From contig NC_091019.1 in NCBI RefSeq assembly GCF_041296385.1, forward strand, positions 14,896,531 through 14,960,530: DNA of 64,000 bases, in the 5' to 3' direction. The stretch's first letter is position 1. Every line of letters starts with the position of its first letter. Below, in pieces: positions 1 through 12,900 of the stretch. The notes beneath the pieces are model-generated. The model did no database searches. It was given only the letters and a program-made list of their open reading frames with translations, and was not told the origin of the DNA. A program made the translations under genes and the position numbers. Origin of the DNA: Aphelocoma coerulescens. Its lineage: Eukaryota > Chordata > Aves > Passeriformes > Corvidae.

Positions 1-557
1 CACCAGATTTGATTCTGAACTCAGCCCAGGCCACTTTTACAGGCTGCACTGCCTGCGAAGTGATGGGGCTCTTGCTACCTCCTTCCCTGATGACAAATTA
101 GTGCTTTCAACATCCAAAGACTGATGTCCTTTGGATGGTCCCAGGCAGGGCTGATGTCCAGCCTGAGCCACCGAGGGCCTGCACAAGGGCGGTTTTAAAG
201 CCCCCTCAGCAGATCACCCTTTCCCCGGCTGAGCACGGAGACAATGGAGGCAATTTGGTAGCGCTGGGAGAGGCACGGGGGCCTCGGCCGCTTTCTGCCG
301 CTGCCCCCCCGCCCGAGCAGCCCCGCCCGGCCCGGCCCGGCCCCGCTGCCATGTGCGGGGACAATGCGCGCCGGGCCCGGCCTGCGGCCGCCGGGACGCG
401 GCCGGCGGGGAAGGGGCCGCGGCCGCGGGTGGACGGCCCGAGGAGCCGAGGGGACCCTCCCTGCCCCCGCCCCGCTCCCCCTTCCCAAGGGCCGGCCCCG
501 GCCCCGGCCCCGCTCCCCAGCGCCGCGGCCCCGGCCCAGGCCCGGCGGCGCCCTCAC
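1..557 (-). other. IPO7: IPO7 intron 1 (5' part)
   Basis: Sequence downstream of the IPO7 exon 1 donor (GTGAGG, reading leftwards from 557). Bases 290-557 are still CpG island (GC-rich, C-rich runs). Bases 1-240 return to ordinary composition. No second IPO7 exon or intronic snoRNA is recognisable in this piece. Confidence 0.8.
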
Positions 558-641
558 CTCGTTGAGCTGCCGTTCGGCGGCTTCGCGCAGCGCCGGGTCC
601 ATGGTGCCGCGCAGGGCCTCGATGATGCCGCTGGGGTCCAT
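558..641 (-). CDS. IPO7: Importin-7, first coding exon (partial gene)
   Basis: Coding exon 1 on the minus strand reads 28 codons from the ATG at 641 down to GAG at 558. It begins [20 protein letters not shown] and ends in ERQLNE, almost identical to the N-terminus I know for vertebrate importin-7 (paralogue IPO8 starts quite differently). The exon ends in phase 0 before a GTGAGG donor at 557. The encoded piece is the first helix of the importin-beta N-terminal (Ran-binding) HEAT-repeat domain. IPO7 carries ribosomal proteins, histone H1 (with importin-beta) and several signalling factors into the nucleus. All further exons lie beyond base 1. The gene is divergent from TMEM41B, and both lie in the same relative order and orientation as in human. 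The long open frames on both strands here are CpG-island shadows. Confidence 0.93.
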
Positions 642-884
642 GGCGGGGGCAGTACGGGGGGCGGAGGGCAGGGGCCGGGGCCGCGCCGAGCGCACATGGA
701 CCCGCCGCCTCCAGCGGCCGCCGGCGCGAAAGGAAGGGAGAGCGCCAAGGGCCCGGATAGAGCTGCCCCCGCCGCCGACGGCAGGGGCGCCCCTTCCGCC
801 GCACGGCCCGCCCCGCCCCGCCGCGGGGCGCCGCGGGAGATGCAGTCCGGCGGCACCGGCACCGGCCAGACGCGCTCGGGGCAC

Positions 885-949
885 GGCCGGGCCCCGACCC
901 CCGGGGAGATGTGGAGGGGCCCGGCCGGGCCCCGACCCCCGGGGAGATG
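885..949. repeat. 27-bp direct repeat in the IPO7 CpG island
   Basis: A 27-bp unit beginning GGCCGGGCCCCGACCCCC and ending GGGGAGATG occurs at 885-911 and again at 923-949, a 38-bp period with both copies identical. It is probably a small local duplication in promoter DNA. Confidence 0.8.
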
Positions 950-1378
950 CGCTCCGGACACGACCGGCCGTACCAGCCTCCCGGAGCGGGCGGGGTGTGC
1001 GGTGCCGGCCGGCAGAAGCCGCCTCGGGAGCTGCGGCCCCGCTCGAGCGGCCCCGTCGCGGGAGCCGCGGCTCCGCTCTGAACCGAACTCCTCGGCCGGT
1101 TCTGAGGGATCCGGTGGTGTAACGAAAGTGCCTTCCTTGGAAATCCCTGCCGCGTCCGCGCCCCGTTTTCGGAGAAACTGGTGCGGCTCAGAGAGGAAGG
1201 AGGGGGTCGTGGAGGCATGGGTTTGCTTTTGCACGGGTGCCCGTCGTGCTGGGTTTAGGGTGGTGGGGAAAAAAAAGAAGAGAACAAAAATCCCGAAGAT
1301 GTGTCAAAGTTTTGTCAGAAAATCAATATAAACAGAGCTGTCGCTCGTGAAAGGTCTAGGAAGCGTGTCTTAAGAAGA

Positions 1379-1737
1379 GTCGCTGAGGGAGCTGGGGGTG
1401 TTTAGCCTGGAGGAGAGGAGGCTCAGGAGGAATCTCATCACTTTCTACAACTCCCTGAAAGGAGGGTATAGCCAGGTGAGGGCCGGTCACTCCTGCTGTG
1501 CCTGCAGAGGATCTGAAGAAATGGCCTTAAGCTGAGACAGGGGAGATTCAGATGAGATGTTAGAAAAAAAGTTTTCACTGTCAGGGTGGTTGCCCAGGTT
1601 CAAGAGGCATCTGAAACGAGCTGGATGATATGGGTTAGTGGTTTAGGGGTTACAAGGGCAGTGCTGGGTTGGTGGTTGGACGGGATGGTCCTGAACGTCT
1701 CTTCCAACCACGACGATTCCATGAGTCAATGATTCTG
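1379..1737 (+). mobile_element. CR1 LINE 3' fragment
   Basis: A decayed CR1 3' end in plus orientation. It contains the typical stretches GAGGGAGCTGGGGGTGTTTA, 'CAACTCCCTGAAAGGAGG', a GGATGGTC..TCTTCCAACCA block and a terminal ATGATTCTG-like repeat. It is 5'-truncated, as most avian CR1 copies are. It sits just upstream of the IPO7 CpG island. Confidence 0.85.
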
Positions 1738-4700
1738 GAGGCCTTGGCTCAGTCACAGAGTCAGAACTGAACTGCTTAACTTGGTCCTCTGTAAGTCACT
1801 TCAGTAGGCTTCATCCTACGAGCATTTGAGCACTGAAGTAATTTCACTTCCATGAGTAGTCATGATAAAATGAGCAATGCTATTTATAAGTTAGTGAGTT
1901 GTAACATTTAATTGGCAGTATACAGTCATTCATTAACTTTCATGCCTTCATTTGGGGGACAGCATGCAGTGATGTACTTGAAATTTTGGGAGTTATTTTT
2001 GTGAGAGGAATTTATTGAACAGTCAGATCATACCATCAAGAAAAAATTTTCACAAACACCCCATCCTGGAATGACTCTGAAATGAAGGCACATATGAAAG
2101 AGAAAAGCAGATGTGTAAATACAGAAAATAACAAAATTTAAAAGTGATACCATTTAGCAAGTTGATAAAGTGCACTATCTCTTTCCAGTTATGTTAAACT
2201 TAAGCTTCAGGAAATCTAGGCTTATCTAGTGTCTTTGCCTATATGGAACAGCATAACAGACTTGCTTTTGTACATAATTTTTCCAAATTAGTATTTTTTC
2301 CATGAGTGTCAGTGGACTAAAACCTGGATTTCTCAGTTTCTCTTGCTACCGGCTTGTTGATGTTTTTTTTGTTTTTTACATAATGCTAAAAATCAAAAAT
2401 GGTTTACACTATGTAGCTTTTTCTTATTACAAGTGTGAAAATTAGCAACTGATTTATGAAACTGAACTGTGAAGCAGCAATGAATGTCTGCCTTTCTAAG
2501 TAAGCACAGGAGACATATGGGCCCAGATGACCCAAGTGGCAACGTGGCATAATTTTGGGACATGATGTCATATGCTGTTCTTTTATAAGTTGCCCAGATC
2601 TGCAGTCATACTCCAATTCTAGATGTTGCCCAAAACGTTAAAAAAAAAAAGAAGAAAGAAAGAAAAGGTGAAATACTGTAGATTCAATAACATTACAAAA
2701 TGCTACAACCAAGTCTTTTCCCTGCTTTTGTGTCACAGCACAGATAATAAGATCAAATCTCAATGCTCTTTGTATCAAAGGAGCCAAGCAATAATGCCTC
2801 CAGCCTGGGAGAACTTAGGTGCTAAGCTGATCTAACAACTTACAAAGCAGAATATATCTTCTCTAAAAATAAAAATAAGTACTTCAAAGGACATAGGGCT
2901 CATGACATGCATAATGCTCTGTGTCAGATGTACAGATGTGAAATGCTGCAAAGACAAGCACAATGGTATGTGAGCTATTGTCAGCAAAGGTGCTGTTGCT
3001 CTGGAAGCTTGAGCCAGAGCTGTTCCTATTTGGATTCAAAAGTGAGGAGGCCAAAAAAAAGTCATGCAAAAGAATGTGTAAGCAATTGTCCACCCTGAGT
3101 ACTCTGGAAAAGAAAACCTTGTATGTCCAGGAATGTTTGCATTGTCCAGGACATTTGTATTTGCATCTTTTCTTGCCCAGAAGTAGTAACAATTGTTAAC
3201 TTCACAGCAGGAGTAATTACATAAATGACTCACAGAAAACAATAAATGCAGGATTCAGTCAAGATGGACATTTCATGTAGACAGGAAGCCAAATTTAAGA
3301 GGAAACATCCAAGAGGTTAAAAAAGAATTTATCACCAATCTGAACAATTTGTTGGTGGATTACATTTGCTGTGGGTAATTTAGTGTTAGAGAGACAAGAA
3401 AGAGTAAAGGTGGAAGAAAACTGCAACACCAGCAGTTTGACTGGAGCAACTTAGCAGACGGCAACTGACTTCAAATTACAGGGGACTGGTGAGCTGTGGC
3501 ATCCTTAACACTGAAATTTTGTCAGGATTAAATAAATATACCCACTTCTGTCAGATGCTTTGTTTGAAGAGTATTAGCAGGACAAAAGAGACTTTAAGCC
3601 CACCCAGCACAGCACAGAAATTAGTGAGGACTTTGGCCAAACCTGTTTAACAAAGGGGACATGAATACATATCTTGCAAGATGTAGCAGATGAGTTGATA
3701 GGAAAATTTAATTTTGCAGTCAAATTTCAAATCACAAGAGTTAACATTGGAAAGAAGTATGTCCTTTAGCCAGATAAGCCTCATCAAATTCTTGGTCTCA
3801 GACCAGAAAACAAATGTGTATGTGCTGCAGGGATTAGCTGCCCAGTACTGTTCTCTGTTGTGTAGGGATGCCTATAGACAACCTCAGGCTGCTGTGGGAG
3901 AACAGAGCCACTCAAATTATCTCGGAAAGGGCAGCTGTGGTATTGCACAGGCCTCAAACATCAGATGCAAATCGGTCTCAATTACTCCTGAAGATGTGCT
4001 CTCATACACTGTCTGTCTTGGGGTTAGCAGTCGTGTACTTTCCCTGGAAAGCTGGAACAATAGCAAAGACAGTACTTGTCAGCTTTAATAATGTGCTCCT
4101 TGGAGCTGACTGTGGAGCACTGCTTAGCCTGTGTGCCTTTCTGGGGTACCATTCTCTTTACTGTCAGTGAAAAGCCAGGAATGGTATAAGGAGAGCACAG
4201 CTATCAAAAATCACTGAGTTTGAGTGCATTCACCAGATGTTGCTAAAGAACTGTGCACAACTTTTTATGCCATCTATGTATTCAAAAAACCCCCCAAAGA
4301 CAGTTACTAATAAATGCTGCTGTCAGCTGTTCTATGCTGGAACAGATTTGACAGCAGCCCAATTGACTCCAGCTATGCAGAGTGTATTCCTGCATCAACA
4401 GCATTCCAAATGTCAGCCCAGGATTTGGAAAAAAATACTTGCACATGAAGGTACTTAACCAGTCCTACAGATCCAAAGGGAGCTTGGACAGGAGTGAGTG
4501 GATGAATCACCAGCACCCAAAGCAATTGTGAAGCTACTTTTGCTAAATCAAAGATGGCAACAGGGAGAAAAAGGTATGCACAGAAATACTGTGCTGACGT
4601 GCAAAGTTTGGAAACAACTATTTATATTAATTTTTTAAAAAGCTGAAATGGGATTAAAATATGAAACTACGAAATGAAACATAATAGTCAACATATTTTG

Positions 4701-7700
4701 GTGTAAGTTTGAGGAGTTCTCTGGTTTGGCTGGGGAAATGGTACAGAATAAGTATATTTCTTTGCTTTAAAAGATCGTACGAGGCTATGACCCTGCTCAC
4801 ATATTGAAGGGGATTGAGAACTGGCTAAATTACAATTCTCAGTTAAAAGGTGGTAAGTGAAGAGTGATTATTTAAGGGGCCAATTTCTGCTGGATTTCTG
4901 ATGATACCACTAGCAGACTCTATTTGATACTTTAGGCAGTTTTGAAATAAATACAAAAATCACTGCAGATCATTGTGAGAATGACATAAGATTAGCAAAA
5001 CAATCCTATGTGGATGGGACAAGATGGTAACCTGAAAAGGAACCAGAAATGCACTTTAGCAGAGGCAAATGTGAAGTTACATATAGAAGAACAGAAAATG
5101 AAAGATTGGAAGGATCATCAGGGATACCATGGGCATGAAGGTTGGCATGAGCTCCCAGTAGGATGTTGTGGTAAAAGATTTAGCACAATCTTTGAGTTGA
5201 AACCAGAGGTTTGAAGAGGGGGAGTGGGGAAGTGGTTTGTCCCTCCCTCTGGTGGGGAGAGATGGATCTTCCATTGCCAGAGAATAACACCAGCATTTGT
5301 GGTTTTTAGGTATTTACAAATTACAATGCATGAAATACCCCCAAAAGTTATTTGAGATTAAGAGTTTATTCTCTTCATCTGTGTGAGACCTACTTTAAAT
5401 GTCCAGTTATGTTTAAGACAAAAGTTGTGGGGAGTCTTGGTTGCTGTTTGTCACTACAATTGTGTTGAGGTGAAACAGAGATTTAGCAGGCAGAGTAAGG
5501 GTGGTTCCTTGCAGAGTCCCTGCTCTGGGGCTGGCTCTAGCAAGGGAGCAGGATGCCACTGCATGCCCGAGCCATGGTTTCACAGTTCCCTTTAATCCCC
5601 TTTAGTCAGCTGGGAGTTGGCTTCACCCCTATGGAGAACTTTGCTGAAATTTCTTCAGAATTTTGTTCAGCGAGGAAGGCACTATGCTCCTTTATGTAGC
5701 CATGAGCTACACCCTGCCAAAAACCCCAGGAGCCATCCCCACCCCCTCCAGCCAGATGGCAAGGCTTGAGCAGATGCTAAACCCCATATCCAAACAGGTT
5801 TCCCAGGGGACAGATGCTGAAAACAAGATTCGGCCATTAGCTGGTGGAAGTGCCTGCAAGTGGAACAGCAGGAGTAGCAACGCTGAGATGAGCTGTAAAG
5901 AAACAGTCTCTGTAATGGAGCCAGGGATATTAAGGTCCTGAGTAAATGCCAAGGAGACAGAGCTTTCTTAGAGCTTTCACAGGGCTTTTACACCGATGAT
6001 TTATTAAAAAAATTAAAAACGCCTCAACAAACAAAAAAAACTAGAAAATAAAAAAATCTCTGATGTGTGATTCTTCGAAGATCAGAAAAACTGGCTGTCT
6101 TAATAAACATCTCTTCAAAGATGCAGGACTTCCTCATCCTTTTATCAGTTAACTCTGGACAGCAAGGTGAGGAAAAAGAGAAAGATCAGGAAGACAATAG
6201 TGGGTACTGAACAGCTCTGTAGTGAATAAAGTTGTAAGAGGAACAAATGTCTAACAGGTGAAACTAGAGAATCACTGAAAAAATTCCCAGTGGCACTAAT
6301 TGGTACTTTCTTTTTCCCAAGTGAGACTGGATGCAGTTCTAGAAGATATGTTTTAGTGAAAACACAAGCTGTGCTTCAGTCAAACCAACAAGATTAGTGC
6401 TTTAATAGAAAATAGGTGCATAAAACTTGAACAGGATGTTGGACTAGATAATGTGACGGTGAACTGCACAATGTTTTGGGTTTTGCTGTTTGCTGTCAGG
6501 TTAGATCTATCTGCTCCTGAAGGCTTGGTTTGCACTATGTGGAAGTCTAGCTAATGCAGCCCACAACCTGCTTCAGGCCCTATGTGACAGACAGTGAAGC
6601 AAGAGTGTCTGTAACCTGTTCACCTCCTCCTCCTCCCTCTTGCTCTGTTTTCCACCCTGTATATTTATATTTCATGGCCCTGAGGGAAAATGCCACTTAC
6701 AGAGCTGCAGAATGGTGGATTGGTGACACCCTGGAGAGATAAGCAGGAGACAGCAACTGGTATTTGTGGCACTAAGATGACACTCACAGTTCATGCTTTT
6801 TTTTACATTTTTGATACAGGTGCATAGGCACAGAAGTTACAAAGGCATCAATGGAATTGGTTATACTATTGTGAAATGAAAACTCGTGCTGAGGATCACA
6901 GAATTACAGTGTGACCTCAGAATAATGCCTGTGATCACAGTGTTTTCCAAGAATATCTCTTTATATGCAGTATGGGAGTTGGTTTATTTTATTTTTGCAA
7001 GGAAACAAATATGTCCTTTCCTTACTGTTCCTTACATAGGACCCCAGGCTTATTTATCTTTTATGGTTGTTCCTCAAATGGACAGCTGTGAATCCAATGT
7101 AATGCTGACTTTACATTTTGAGGAAGCAAATTTAAAGAAAATTTAAGTATAAGGGTTGTGTATCTATGAGTTAGTAGTGTTCAAGCAGATGCTGATTTTT
7201 AAAACACAAGTTTTCTAATGATGTTTTTTCAGCCAAGATGAAACAATTAACTGGAATTGTTCAGAAAGAGTTGTAAAAATACTCAAATTGGGGAACAGGA
7301 AAAAATTTCTAAAACTTCCAAAGAGTGAAAAAGTATATTTAAGCTATAACTTCAGTTGTATAATTAAATATGTGTGCAAGTGAGGCTTATGCAAACTATA
7401 TGTACATTTATCAAGCTATAATATTTAGTTTTATTTAATAAGACAGAGAGTTCAAGTTAGTCTGGTTTAGAATAATTTTAATCTTTATAATCCTATCCTG
7501 TTCCCATTTAAATTGATTAAATAACAATGAGTACAGTAGAACAGGGCTAGGATTTTATTATATTAAAAATTCACACCGAATAAATTCTCAGCACGTAGGA
7601 AGAGCTTTTCATATGCAAGGAACTACAAACACACATTGAGAATTTCAGTAATCTAGTAACACAGGATTCAGTCTGTGAACTCATTCCAGTCCACACAACT

Positions 7701-9999
7701 CCAGGCAGTTCCCTCCAGGACACACCAGTGTTTGGGAAGTGTGCCAGCATGGCTTCTCGGGAACCTGTGAAGCATTTCAGATCAGTAAAAGTGGTTGACC
7801 TCTAGTGATGACCGCAATCTTAACTGTACATTTGGGATTTATTATAGATTTATTATAAAGAAGAAAATATGTTTTGGTTGTGCTGGCATCGTACATTATT
7901 CCTTTCTCTTGCTTTTCCATATTTTCTCATCTGCCTTTCCCTCTGTCCTTTCTAAACTTGAGGAGACAAAGCAAAGTACTCAGAGAGTAAAGTTACTGAT
8001 TTCTGTGTAATATGGGGGAGGAGATAGATAGGAGACTGTTATGCAGGAAAAATGTAAAGCCACTTTGGTTGCTTTACAGAATATAAAGCTGAGGTGAAGA
8101 ATTGGAACTACAGAGCCAAGTGTGTTTCTTGGGTCTGACTGCAAAGAGAGGAGACCGACTGTGGCAGGGTGAATTCTCTCTCTGCTCAAGAGGAAGCTTA
8201 ATAAAGGCAGGCATCAAAGAAAGACCCAAGGGCACACATGGAAGTGCTCACAGCTCACTGAGAGAAAAACTGAGATGAGATACAGTTTGTGAGCAGCAAC
8301 TGGAAAGTTTATTTACAAGTACTAAAAAAACCATGCTTTTCTGTTTGATTCCTGATTCACTGAGTGAACCACAGCTTTTGATACATGTTTTTAAAATAAA
8401 TAACATTTAATGAAACTACCTTACTTTTTCATGAAATTACTTTTCTATTAGAAATGTTTTTATAGATCATAAGCCTTAGATAGCTGCTTATGTTAAAAGA
8501 GTCAAAAATAACAAAATTGGGGTTGACAAGTATGGGGATCTCCTAACTAAAGTGAAGATAAATAACAGAATTTGAGGGTGTTAAAACCACATTCTTTATA
8601 AGAAATCATCTTAATTTTCTTTTTTTACTTGTACCTTCGATGTTAACTGGTTGGCACTTCTATTAGGAGTGCTATAAATTCTGTTTATTCCTTGCAAAGC
8701 TTTACACTTCAGTATTGCTGTCCAGAAGGTTTTAATATGTTTTCTATTTGGTTATATTGTTTTAAATACCAGTATTTTCCAATTTAACAAAAGCAGTCAT
8801 AATGCTGGGATGTGCAAACATAGGACTTATGCTGATCTGTGTGTAAATTGCTAAAGAAATACAGATGTGAAAATAAGCAATGAAATTGATATTACTTTGG
8901 CTGTGCACACACATCTGTGTTTCCTGATGACCGTGGGCGCACCACTAATTGTTTATGTAGAGCAACAGGTAGAACAGCAGGAGTAGCTGCTCACAAATCC
9001 ACGCTCCTATGGCTTCCAGGCTCTTGGTAGCCAACAGCTGGATTAAAGTTCCAGTACCTGCAGCAGCAAGGCAAGGCAGGAGACTCAAGAAATATATTGC
9101 CAGTGCCCATGTCTTTGTCTGAACAAGAGTCCGTGTCTTTTCCAGGTGTTTTGTGTAACAAGGTGGAAAGTACTTGCCCCTCATTTCACCTTTGGAAGGT
9201 ACATGAATGATGCATGCAGGACAACATCATGTTCTCAGGATAGCAAGGAGCTCTGTCAACTTCCTCTGGGCACTCCTCATAATCCTTGGCTCCTGCTTGC
9301 CAGCATCCTGGTGTTCCACTCCCTGACCTTTTCTGAGCACAAAGGATTCCTCACTTCAGAATGTGAAATGAGTTTTCATTCATGTTTCTGCTGGGTTGAC
9401 AAGATAAAATAATTAATTGCTATAGCCAAACCAAGGTTAAAGTTTATTAAAGCATTTGGATGATAGTGTATCACCAGTACAGCAAGTAATTCCACACAAA
9501 AAAATGCTGGTTCAGCAACAGTAAGGATTTCTACAGAATAATGGCATAGCAGCTTCTTGTAGTTCTTATAAAACCACTTATCTGTCTTCCTGGGGACTCC
9601 TTTTCCCTATATTAGTCTTGCTCTTTCAGAAATGATTACAGCATATTAGTTAATAATGATTTACTCAAGCGCCTGACGCTTCTGTTCTGCAGTCACTGGT
9701 TTTAGCCAATTTTGTTGCAGGGAACAGGCCAAAAAGCTGATCCTGTGGTTTGTCCATAGGCAAAATGGGCCTAGTATTTCATGCAGTGGAAAACGTGCAA
9801 ATTTCTTTATTGATATTTGTAGATCTGGATTTCTGCACTCAGCCAAGGGGTCTGACAGGAAACTTTTCTAGGACTGGGTGCATAAAGTTCAAAATTGAAA
9901 TGAAGAGTTTTCCTTCACAGAACTGCCTTAGGTGAAAAGAGTTGATTCTTACCAGACCGTCCCCATTTAATCTCTAATCCTGATTAACAACTGATTTTG
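1738..9999. other. Intergenic DNA, IPO7 to TMEM41B (left part)
   Basis: AT-rich, with many short unrelated open frames (all under 130 codons) that lack recognisable protein similarity or consistent splice-site flanks. Short A/T runs occur, for example near 2640 and 6010-6060. I see no RNA gene, no clear repeat family and no exon in this stretch. Confidence 0.6.
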
Positions 10000-12900
10000 T
10001 GATGCTCATTTATTATGAAAGTAAGTGCTATCAGGCATATTATAGCTTTTTCAATTAATTTAATAATTTCCCATAAGAATACACATACAGCTAATCATTT
10101 CTCAGAATGTTGGCAGCTTTGCTAAAATGTTTCAATTAAATCACATTTTGACCCTTCTGATATTGCTCTGAATTTTAATTATTTTCAGTTGCAGACTACT
10201 GGTTTAATGATGACCTGAATATATTTCTTAAAAGCTAACTGTGGGTGTGGCTGCATGCAGCAGGGGTGAAAGGTTTGTTCCTTGTGAACAGGTTGTTGGC
10301 TCACTCTTTATGGTTGTTTTCTGCAAGCACTTAGACTTTAGAGGCCAGATCAGGACAAACACTGAGCACTCTCACTGCAGACATTTTGTATCTCACAGAA
10401 AAAGCAATCTAGATGAAAATATGGCATGACATTTGCACATGTTATGATTAGACCATGCATTCTTAAATTGTGAAATGTGATACACATTGTAACAGGAAAA
10501 AAAACTTCTTCCCTTCTAGTCTGAAAAGCAATTAATGCAATTTATCTGAAGGTTGCAGGGAGTCCTTGCAGTATGGGAAAGATTTTGAAGCTGTAAACTT
10601 TTTCTCTGGAAGTTTTGCTTTTTTTAAAAAGTAATACTGAGTTTTCCTACTTTTCCTTTTTCCTTATTCTGCTTTCTTCTGCAACATGTTTCACACTCCT
10701 GTATTACCTGAACAAACTTCCCCATCTTCCTTTCCCCATCAGAACTGTTGTTCACATTTTCTTCCTGAATCGAGTGTCTGACTACCATGTAGTCAAAAAA
10801 AAAAAATCTTTGCCTGGTCTGCACATCCAAAGATCCTAAATTTTTTCCTCTCTTACTCCTTTAAGATAGTAGAAATTTTCAATCATAAGCAATAATTCTC
10901 TTCAGCAACAAAAGCAACTGTGTTTGTAAGCACAAGCAGTGAACAGCTTCGATTGGCCAACTGCTCTAATTTCGGGTACATTGATGATAAGAAGAGATTC
11001 AGAAGCAACAGTAAAAGCAGCAGCACTTCAAACTGTAAATTTTGGAAGAAGGTTGATTAAACCAGTGCCCCTGTCACCGAAGGAACTACCAAGTAAGTGT
11101 GTAAGGCCTTGTGTCATATGAAACAGGCTGCTCCTGCCATCAGACCAGAACGTGTTCCTCTTGTGTGATGATGTGACATAGTTTACCATGGTATGTAGGT
11201 AAGAGAGAAATGTATTCCCAGTAAAGAGAACCCCAGGAACACAGTGTCACATGACCCAGTGCTACACTGAGTGAGTCTGACCCTGAATTTCAGAGAAGCT
11301 GAGGTCAGAAGTCAGATACTCAGCGTTTCTGAGAAGCTCTGTCTTGATCATTTCTCCTTTGCCAGGCGTGGCTACTATAACATTCCTGAAGGGAATGATG
11401 TTATTTAGGTAATTAATAACACTGAAGCAAGTGTTAATTTTACACTTTATTGGTCTGTTTTTCAAAACTATGTGCCTTTAATGCTAATCTGTACCTCCTT
11501 TTCCGATCAAAATGCATCCACTTTACACCAGAGAATGATTGCAACTGCACTGAGAGCAGGACATGGTCGCTGGTAATTGAACCACTCGACTCTGCCTTCA
11601 GTACCTTCAGGCAATTGGCTGATTGACATTTCTGCTGAAAACCCAGGTCAGGTAACCAAGTGGTGAGTTGTGGAAAGACCACATTCCAAGGCCTCTAGAA
11701 TAAATGAGGAATCTGAACTGTTCAGGTCTCAGATTTTCATTTTTAACCTTTCACAGTGTTTACTCTCTGCTTAGCATCTTATTCCTTTCAATTATTCTTT
11801 TATAAACACATTTTCTCATCTAGCTTCTTTCTTATATTAGGGGACAGAGTTAGGACCTCAAACCAGGGCAAATTAAAATAAAAGGAAGCTTTCTTTATCC
11901 TACTTAGAGTCAACAAACAAAACAGAAGGGAAATGTCAATAGACAGTTACAATGATATTTTAAGAACCTAGCAGCAAGAGAAGATAATTCAGGTCCTGAT
12001 GAGTTCCAGCAGGAGGTTCCACTTGGGCCTTGTCGAGTATAGTAGTAAAAGCAGCTTAAAAAATCTTGATTGCACTCCACAGCATTGATTTCTGTCATTA
12101 TTCCAGCAGATCAGACATTGTCAAAGCTACACACCCCAGCGTGTGTTCAACACTGGGAGGTGACCTGAAGCTGGTTCTCCAGACCAACAATTTTTGGTTT
12201 AACTGAGCTGAAACTTCAGTTCCATGTTTGTAGAGGCAAAATCTGTAATGTCATTTAAAGAGAAATTAAAATGAGTCTTTGATCAGATTAAAGGTGGTGT
12301 TTTTATCAGCATGGAATAACTCAGGTTTGGAAACATTTGCCCTGCAGATGGGTATGTCCAGCTACATCACTGCTATAAATTAGAAGGAATCCTTGAAGGA
12401 ACATATTCCTCCTTAGCAGGAATATTTGAATTTTCAGCTATGTTAGTATAAACTCAGTTTCAGACAGGGTATAAATCTGATAATTACATTTAATCCTACC
12501 CTAGCATTAAATATGAATCACGACTAATGGGTGTATCTCAGGATAAGGGCCTGGGCATTCTCTACACAGAAATTTACAACTGTGATCGTTATCACAAGCA
12601 ATAAACACCAGCTCACAAATACCTCAGCTGCAGAGCAGAGCTGCATGGCTGAAGTCTTGTGCAGCTGCTTTTGAGTCAAGCAAGGACTCTCCCTGCAGCT
12701 CCACATCCCACTCTCCTGCTGCCTCCCTTTTGGCCTCTCCTGATCACGCTCTGCTCTGCTCTGTGTGGGCTCTGCTGTGCTCCACAGGTACTCCCAAGAG
12801 CTTCAAAGGAGACTCTGAGCTAGAATAAGGTGTCAGGAATATTTTCTTGCTTTGGAAATATTTTTGCCTTTCTTGCTACCTATCTTAAAGAGCTGACATT

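Larger units (their letters stand above)
290..1170. promoter_or_regulatory. IPO7: CpG-island promoter of IPO7
   Basis: Dense CpG, very GC-rich block around IPO7 exon 1, with sharp fall-off to AT-rich sequence after about 1200. A GCGCGAAA E2F-like motif lies at 724-731, about 83 bp upstream of the ATG. There is no obvious TATA box. The transcription start is not determined; most of 642-1170 is expected to be 5' UTR and core promoter. A 27-bp direct repeat lies inside it at 885-911 and 923-949. Confidence 0.7.

Noticed and set aside
1..557. SNORA23-type snoRNA known from an IPO7 intron in human
   Set aside because: I see no H/ACA hairpin-hinge-hairpin-tail with ANANNA and ACA boxes in this part of intron 1; in human it lies in another IPO7 intron.
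135..1331. A 398-codon plus-strand open frame and several long minus-strand frames over the IPO7 promoter
   Set aside because: Stop-poor because of extreme GC content; low-complexity Pro/Arg/Ala/Gly products on both strands. Only the 28-codon IPO7 exon inside is supported by homology and a splice site.
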